Shown piece after piece: positions 59,577-64,000 of a DNA stretch of 64,000 nt; within the stretch, counting starts at the first letter, position 1, and the number at the start of each line of letters is the position of its first letter. A model generated the notes under the pieces. That model saw only the letters and a program-made list of their open reading frames with translations. It did no database searches and was not told where the DNA came from. Source of the DNA: an uncultured Clostridia bacterium (lineage in GTDB: Bacteria; Bacillota; Clostridia; Christensenellales; Borkfalkiaceae). The DNA lies in NCBI GenBank assembly GCA_944368775.1, contig CALVXB010000010.1:19307-83306 (forward strand), in the 5' to 3' direction. Position numbers and translations under genes: made by a program.

Positions 59577-61517
59577 TTACAGCTTTTCTGCCTTTTTGAT
59601 AAACTTGCGGTCGTAGAGGAGTGCGGCGATCAGCACGACGAAGATGGAGCCGGCGTTATGCACGATCGCGCCCGTGATGGGGGTGAGCAGGCCGAGAGAG
59701 GACAATATGATTGCAACAAAGTTGATCGTCATCGAAAGGGCGATGCTGAATTTTATGGTTTTCAGCGTCGCGCGGGCAAGGATGCAGAGGTAGGGCAGCT
59801 TTTCGATGTCGTCGCCGATGAGCGCTACGCCTGCCGCCTCGGTCGCAATGTCGCTGCCCGCGGCACTCATAGAGATGCCGATGTTCGCCGTCTTCAAAGC
59901 GGGTGCGTCGTTTACGCCGTCGCCGATCATGCAGACGCGATGGCCTTGTTTTTGCAATTCTTCCACGGCCGTCACTTTATCCTGCGGCAAAAGCTCGGCC
60001 TTGATGTTTGTGATGCCGACCTGTTCGGCAAAATATTGCGCCGTCTCGCTGTGGTCGCCCGTCAAAAGCACGACCTCGTAGCCGAGCGTTTTCAGCTTGC
60101 GCACCGTCTCGCGCGCCTCGGGGCGCATCGTATCCGACAGCCCGATCGCCCCCAAAAGCCTCCTTCTTCCCGCCACGAGGATGACCGCCTTGCCCTCGCG
60201 CCGCATTTCGTCGAGGGCCTCATCGCTTTCATCGTCGAACGCAACGCCGCACTCCTCCAAATATCTGCGGCTGCCGCAAACATAGGTCTCGCCGTCGATG
60301 ATCCCGCTCACGCCTTTGCCCGCAAGCATAGAGAAGTTTTCAACTTCGGGCAGGGCAATGCCATGCTCCTTTGCATAAGCCACGATGGCTTTGCCGAGCG
60401 GATGTTCGCTTCTGCTCTCCACGGCGGCGGTTTTGGTAAGCAATTCACCCTCGGAAATGCCGCCGAACGCAATGACATTGCTCACGGACGGTTTCCCGAA
60501 GGTCAAAGTGCCCGTCTTGTCGAAGGCGATGCAGTTTGTCTTGCCCATGCTCTCCATGGCCTCGCCCGATTTGATGAGGACGCCGTACTTTGTCGCCTGA
60601 CCGATGCCCGCCATCACGGCCGTGGGCGTTGCAAGCACGAGTGCGCACGGGCAGAATACGACGAGCACGGTAACGGCGCGGATCAGGGCGGCGTTATTTT
60701 CGTTGCCTATGACAAAATATGTAACGACGCCCGCAATGACGGCGATCGCAATGGCGACGGGAACGAGCCAGGTCGCCCATTTGTCTGCAATGCGCTGCAT
60801 GGGCGCCTTTTTGTTTTCCGCTTCCTTCAGGAGGCGGATCATCTTTTGCAGGGAAGAGTCTTCGCCCACGTTTGTCGCCACCATATCGACCGAGCCGTAG
60901 CAATTCATCGTGCCGCAGAACACCTCGTCGCCCTCCGTCTTGTCTACGGGCAGGCTTTCGCCCGTCATGATAGACTGATCGACGGAAGTTGTGCCGCTGA
61001 TTATTTTGCCGTCGACGGGGATCGTCTCGCCCGCCAGCACTCGCAGCTTCATGCCCGACTGTATTTCGGAGGCGGGGACGATCTTTTCGCCGTTCTCCAA
61101 AAGAACGCGCCCCGTCTGCGGCGTGAGCTTGATGAGGTTGTTGAGCCCCTTTTTGGCGCGCTCGGCGGTCTTATCCTCGAGGATCGCGCCGATCGCCATG
61201 ATGAATGCTACCTCTCCCGCGGCAAAAACTTCCGCAAGGCAGAGCGAGGCGATCATTGCCACGGTGATGAGCAGCGCGCTCGACACCCAGCGCTGTTTGA
61301 AGAGCCGCGAGAGGGCGAGATACAGGAGCGGATAGCCCGAAATGACGACGGTGATGAGGGCGGGGTCGAGCCACGGGCTGATGTTAAGTTCGACGAAGTT
61401 TTTTGTGATGAGCAGCGCGAGGCTGAGCGCCAAAAAGACGCCCGCGACGATGGTCATTTTGAGGCCCGCAAGAAAATCTGCAACTCTCGACAGGCAGCCG
61501 TCTATTTTTTGCAGCAT
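59577..61517 (-). CDS. P1B-type heavy-metal translocating ATPase
   Basis: 646 residues, ATG 61517 behind AAGGAGGT. No N-terminal HMA domain. Metal-path VFCPCALVLATPTA near residue 290, phosphorylation DKTGTLT near 331, SEHPLGKAI near 370, hinge IGDGVNDAPALKT near 529. The last helices read HNAGSIFVVLIAALL rather than the classic Zn/Cd or Cu pattern, so the metal is uncertain; it recalls CtpC-like Mn or Zn exporters. Divergent from a TetR regulator that probably controls it. Confidence 0.93.
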   Translation of the reverse strand: MLQKIDGCLSRVADFLAGLKMTIVAGVFLALSLALLITKNFVELNISPWLDPALITVVISGYPLLYLALSRLFKQRWVSSALLITVAMIASLCLAEVFAAGEVAFIMAIGAILEDKTAERAKKGLNNLIKLTPQTGRVLLENGEKIVPASEIQSGMKLRVLAGETIPVDGKIISGTTSVDQSIMTGESLPVDKTEGDEVFCGTMNCYGSVDMVATNVGEDSSLQKMIRLLKEAENKKAPMQRIADKWATWLVPVAIAIAVIAGVVTYFVIGNENNAALIRAVTVLVVFCPCALVLATPTAVMAGIGQATKYGVLIKSGEAMESMGKTNCIAFDKTGTLTFGKPSVSNVIAFGGISEGELLTKTAAVESRSEHPLGKAIVAYAKEHGIALPEVENFSMLAGKGVSGIIDGETYVCGSRRYLEECGVAFDDESDEALDEMRREGKAVILVAGRRRLLGAIGLSDTMRPEARETVRKLKTLGYEVVLLTGDHSETAQYFAEQVGITNIKAELLPQDKVTAVEELQKQGHRVCMIGDGVNDAPALKTANIGISMSAAGSDIATEAAGVALIGDDIEKLPYLCILARATLKTIKFSIALSMTINFVAIILSSLGLLTPITGAIVHNAGSIFVVLIAALLYDRKFIKKAEKL

Positions 61518-61573
61518 AAAACCAAAAACCTCCTTGACTTATTGATTCGGATAACTTATACTATATTTGTTTC

Positions 61574-61669
61574 CGAACGTCTTGTTCGATAATAGTATAA
61601 TCAAAAATTACCGGATTGTACAGCGCATACGATGATCGGTTTTGTCCGTTCGTCCGTTAGCGGACAAAA
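61574..61669. promoter_or_regulatory. Divergent control region with two inverted repeats
   Basis: CGAAC-N5-GTTCG (61574-61588) and TTTTGTCCG-N12-CGGACAAAA (61640-61669) lie between the ATPase and TetR genes, along with several AT-rich -10-like boxes. Both are plausible TetR operators; which promoter elements are used is not clear. Confidence 0.55.
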
Positions 61670-61701
61670 GCGCAAAATTGTACGAAAATAGGGAGGGGCC
61701 T

Positions 61702-62238
61702 ATGGACAGGCGGATCGCAAAAACGAGGAAGGCTATTTTTAGTGCCTTTGACGCGCTGATCGTAAAGGCCGATTACGCAAAAATTTCCGTGCAGAATATC
61801 ATCGACGAGGCCGACATCGGGCGCAGTACCTTTTACGAGCATTTTGAAACCAAGGACGAGTTGCTCCGCGCCAAGTGCAAAGACTTGTTTGAACACATCT
61901 TTGTTCCGAGCGGAACGGAGGCAACGCACGCCTTCTCGCGAAATTCTACATTCAAAGAGAAAACAATGCACATTCTCTATCACTTGCTCGACGATAAAAA
62001 GGTGATCAAGGGAATTCTTGCAAGCGAGGGCAGACAGATCTTTTTGCAGTATTTTCGCTCCTACCTTACCGTCATGGTGGAGCGCGAAAAGATACACCTT
62101 CCCGGCGTTCCCGATGAATTTTTGAAAAATCATATCACAGGCAGCTTTATCGAAACGGTCTGCTGGTGGGCGGGCAGAGATTTTCGGGAAAGCCCGGAGG
62201 AATTGATCGATTGGCTGTCTGAAGTCATGCCGATTTAG
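61702..62238 (+). CDS. TetR/AcrR-family transcriptional regulator
   Basis: 178 residues, ATG 61702 behind GGGAGGGG. N-terminal helix-turn-helix (KISVQNIIDEADIGRSTFYE, residues about 26-45, and HFETKDELL). The C-terminal ligand domain fits a TetR_C_7-like group (RQIFLQYFRSYL, late WWAGRDFRESPEEL). Likely represses the divergent metal ATPase gene and relieves it on binding an inducer. The composition is more AT-rich than the left part of the window. Confidence 0.92.
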   Translation: MDRRIAKTRKAIFSAFDALIVKADYAKISVQNIIDEADIGRSTFYEHFETKDELLRAKCKDLFEHIFVPSGTEATHAFSRNSTFKEKTMHILYHLLDDKKVIKGILASEGRQIFLQYFRSYLTVMVEREKIHLPGVPDEFLKNHITGSFIETVCWWAGRDFRESPEELIDWLSEVMPI

Positions 62239-62328
62239 CACTATGTGCTTCAATTCATATCAAGCAGCGATTCATAGTTTTGTCTGAAATCTCCCGATTT
62301 GAACCTGAAAGAATAACATTCAAAACTG

Positions 62329-62643
62329 TCAATAAAGATATGGGACTGTGTCAACATAGTACCCTCTGCATTGATAGATCATCAGGCTGCTCTTCCCTTT
62401 CAAAAATCCCATGGATCCTGACACGCTTATCTTGGGCGGTATGCTCACCAACATATGGATATGATCGGGGCATACTTCGGCCTCTATGATCTCTACTCCT
62501 TTCCGGCGGCATAATTCCCGAAGTATTGCCCCGATCTCAAGCCGCTTCTCTTCATAGAAAACTTTTCGCCTGTACTTTGGCGCAAACACGATAGGATACT
62601 TGCAATTCCACTTTGTATGTGTTAAACTTTTTATGTTATCCAT
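62329..62643 (-). pseudogene. IS200-family TnpA transposase, internally deleted
   Basis: 104 residues from ATG 62643. Y1 transposase start (HTKWNCKYPIVFAPKYRRKV), HUH motif in CPDHIHMLVSIPP, then LKGKSSLMIYQ joins directly to CRGYYVDTV. The about 20 residues normally between these and the C-terminal catalytic Tyr helix are missing. The element cannot transpose by itself. Confidence 0.88.
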
Positions 62644-62650
62644 TTGGATG

Positions 62651-62712
62651 TCCTCCTTTTGATTTTTAGACTGCAACTGCCAGGTCGCAGCTCTATTCTA
62701 TCAAAAGGAGTT
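62651..62712 (-). promoter_or_regulatory. tnpA leader hairpin covering the Shine-Dalgarno site
   Basis: CTCCTTTTGAT (minus strand, near 62712) is exactly complementary to ATCAAAAGGAG (near 62651), which includes the ribosome-binding site of tnpA. IS200 elements are known to limit transposase translation this way. Confidence 0.75.
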
Positions 62713-62735
62713 TTTATTGCAAGCCTCATCGCTTA

Positions 62736-62782
62736 AGCTCTTTGCTACCCGCGGACGATCCGCGGGTTTTAGGATACAAAAA
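62736..62782. repeat. Dispersed 47-bp repeat, copy 2
   Basis: Pairs with copy 1 at 53384-53430. Contains the perfect hairpin CCCGCGG-ACGAT-CCGCGGG followed by TTTTAGGATACAAAAA. About 95 bases upstream of tnpA, so it may be the element's left end. Confidence 0.85.
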
Positions 62783-62862
62783 GACAGCGCATCCAACCGA
62801 TGCGCCTGCGCTCACTCGCCCGCGCGCGGGCTGCCGCCTCCGATCGGGTCGTAGGAGCGGCA

Positions 62863-62891
62863 CAAAAAAAGAGAAGGCAAACGCCTTCTCT
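62863..62891 (-). terminator. Terminator of peroxiredoxin operon
   Basis: Minus strand AGAGAAGGC / GCCTTCTCT around GTTT, then seven or more T. Confidence 0.92.
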
Positions 62892-62947
62892 GTTCTGTAA
62901 ACGGTGATTTTCGCCTCGGCGGCGCTGCCGCTGCGCCTGCGCCGCGA

Positions 62948-63139
62948 TCAAAGCAGGCCGTACGACCGATAGATGGAGAGCATATTTTGGTAGGTGAGCT
63001 TTTCGCCCATCAGTTCGCGGTAGCGCACCGTCTTGGTCTTGCCCTCCGCCTTCAGCTGCTGCATCTGCCGCACGGCGGCTTCGTACGACGCCCGCACAAA
63101 CGCGAGCATCCTTTCAAATTTTTCTTCGCGTTCGCTCAT
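62948..63139 (-). CDS. Small hypothetical helical protein downstream of bcp
   Basis: 63 residues, ATG 63139, 11 bases after the bcp stop. Charged and helical (REEKFERMLAFVRASYEAAV, KTKTVRYRELMGEKLTYQNM), no Cys, no membrane segment. Not recognised. Cotranscribed with the peroxiredoxin and followed by a strong terminator, so it is likely real. Confidence 0.7.
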   Translation of the reverse strand: MSEREEKFERMLAFVRASYEAAVRQMQQLKAEGKTKTVRYRELMGEKLTYQNMLSIYRSYGLL

Positions 63140-63150
63140 CGCTGCACCCG

Positions 63151-63603
63151 TCACAGCGCCGCCAGCACGTCCGCTGCGTTGGTGTCCGGCTTCACCTTGG
63201 GCATCACCTGCGCGATGTCGCCCTGTTCGTCGATGATAAACGTCGTGCGCACGACGCCCATGCTCGCCTTGCCGTACAGCTTTTTCTCCTGCCATACGCC
63301 GTATGCTTGGATGGCCTGCAGCGCGGGGTCGGACAGTAAAATAAAGGGCAGTTGATGCTTTTCCGCAAATTTCGCGTGCGAGGCTGCGCTGTCCTTGCTG
63401 ACGCCGATCACGACGGCGTTTTTGCTCTCAATTTCGCCGTATGCCTCCGCAAAGGCGCGCGCCTGCCGCGTGCAGCCGGGCGTGTTGTCCTTCGGGTAAA
63501 AATATAAAACGACTTTTTTGCCCAAAAAATCGGACAGCGAAACCATCCTCCCGTCTTTATCGGCCAGCGTAAACGCCGGCGCCCGCATCCCTGCCTGCAG
63601 CAT
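63151..63603 (-). CDS. bcp: Bcp/PrxQ-type thiol peroxidase
   Basis: 150 residues, ATG 63603 behind AAAGGAGG. AhpC/TSA fold: APAFTLADKDGRMVSLSDFL, peroxidatic Cys in YPKDNTPGCTRQARAF near residue 45. The resolving Cys that PrxQ proteins often have five residues later is Ala here, so it is a one-Cys type. Reduces peroxides with an external thiol donor. Own promoter. Confidence 0.93.
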   Translation of the reverse strand: MLQAGMRAPAFTLADKDGRMVSLSDFLGKKVVLYFYPKDNTPGCTRQARAFAEAYGEIESKNAVVIGVSKDSAASHAKFAEKHQLPFILLSDPALQAIQAYGVWQEKKLYGKASMGVVRTTFIIDEQGDIAQVMPKVKPDTNAADVLAAL

Positions 63604-63640
63604 ATGCCTTGCCTCCTTTTTAAGCGTCAGTCTTGTTTTT

Positions 63641-63669
63641 ATTATACCAAACTTTGTGCGCAAAAGCAA
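63641..63669 (-). promoter_or_regulatory. bcp promoter
   Basis: Minus strand TTGCTT (63669-63664), 17-base spacer, TATAAT (63646-63641) with extended TGG. Confidence 0.8.
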
Positions 63670-63800
63670 TATTTTGTAAAAAATCGCCTCTCTTTCGTGA
63701 TGGGGGTGTGAAGAGCCGCCCGCGCGCGGGCTGCCACCTCTCGCACCGCCGCCGCTTGCCCCAAATTCAAAATTTTTTTGAAAAAACGCGCAAAAAACGC

Positions 63801-63829
63801 TTGCGTTATAGAAAAAAATCTGTTATGAT
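63801..63829 (+). promoter_or_regulatory. tRNA-Gln promoter
   Basis: TTGCGT (63801-63806), 17-base spacer, TATGAT (63824-63829) with TGT before it; 19 bases to the tRNA. Confidence 0.75.
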
Positions 63830-63847
63830 ATTTTGGTAAATCAATAT

Positions 63848-63922
63848 TGGGGTGTCGCCAAGCGGTAAGGCAACGGACTCTGACTCCGTCATTCGTTGGT
63901 TCGAATCCAGCTACCCCAGCCA
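63848..63922 (+). tRNA. trnQ: tRNA-Gln (anticodon CTG), CCA encoded
   Basis: 75 bases. Acceptor TGGGGTG pairs with TACCCCA (last pair G-T), D-arm GCC/GGC, anticodon stem ACGGA/TCCGT around CTCTGAC (anticodon 63880-63882), T-arm GTTGG/CCAGC with TTCGAAT loop, discriminator G and genomic CCA. Confidence 0.96.
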
Positions 63923-63926
63923 TTTT

Positions 63927-63975
63927 ATGCACGATTTTGTGAATAAACAGCACAAAATCGTGCATATTTTTTATT
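63927..63975 (+). terminator. tRNA-Gln terminator
   Basis: ATGCACGATTTTGTG / CACAAAATCGTGCAT around AATAAACAG, then ATTTTTTATTTTT. Confidence 0.95.
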
Positions 63976-64000
63976 TTTATACATTGCCCCTTCGCCCGAT

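Noticed and set aside
59406..61592. 728-codon plus-strand frame opposite the metal ATPase
   Set aside because: The minus strand has all P-type ATPase motifs; the plus frame has none.
63642..63965. Frame with [16 protein letters not shown] over the tRNA
   Set aside because: This is the well-known spurious translation of the antisense strand of a tRNA gene.

Overview
The window is 64 kb of GC-rich bacterial chromosome, dense with genes. The gene content points to an uncultured gut-type clostridium (Bacillota, class Clostridia). The evidence is AT-rich sigma-A promoters spaced by 17 bases, strong Shine-Dalgarno sites, an FMN riboswitch on ribU, type III glutamine synthetase, ANTAR regulation of nitrogen genes, BspA-type leucine-rich-repeat lipoproteins, and AgrC/LytTR-like two-component systems. 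A Christensenellales/Borkfalkiaceae-like lineage would fit the GC content, but that is inference only. There is no rRNA; one tRNA (Gln, CTG) lies at the right edge.

Layout, 0-15 kb: an LRR lipoprotein truncated by the left edge; riboswitch-controlled ribU; a tsaE-tsaB-rimI-hydrolase-MurF-like-ddl run (tRNA t6A modification and cell wall); icd; a second LRR lipoprotein; a membrane protein with a damaged 5' end; a PurF homologue with Ser in place of its catalytic Cys; then a flavodoxin-family protein and an iron-sulfur aldo/keto reductase. 15-29.5 kb: an ECF S component, surface-polymer genes (GT2-HAD fusion, pyruvyl transferase family), a DUF3810-like metalloprotease with a leaderless-looking promoter, an M16 peptidase, and a minus-strand polysaccharide operon (sugar transferase, GT1, ABC permease, ABC ATPase, UDP-galactopyranose mutase).

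29.5-42.3 kb is locus A: signal peptidase I, LytTR response regulator and GHKL sensor, then a separately promoted set made of a 1395-residue secreted GH3, a three-repeat CBM lipoprotein and a membrane-anchored GH3. 42.6-53.1 kb is a minus-strand nitrogen-assimilation block: glnA (type III), an Amt-PII fusion, a five-gene split glutamate synthase, and an ANTAR regulator. The glnA leader carries a terminator that overlaps a hexaloop hairpin of the ANTAR type, so the regulator encoded at the far end of the block probably controls it. 53.1-59.4 kb is locus B, a second LytTR/GHKL pair followed by a lipoprotein and a membrane-anchored GH3. It repeats the architecture of locus A on the other strand.

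59.5-64 kb: a P1B-type metal ATPase divergent from a TetR regulator, a truncated IS200-type transposase, a small protein with a Bcp-type peroxiredoxin, and tRNA-Gln.

The strongest candidate for an undescribed system is the duplicated LytTR/GHKL plus domain-swapped GH3 plus lipoprotein module (loci A and B). The ANTAR-glnA antitermination circuit is second. All functional links between neighbours are inferred from gene order and regulatory sequence only.
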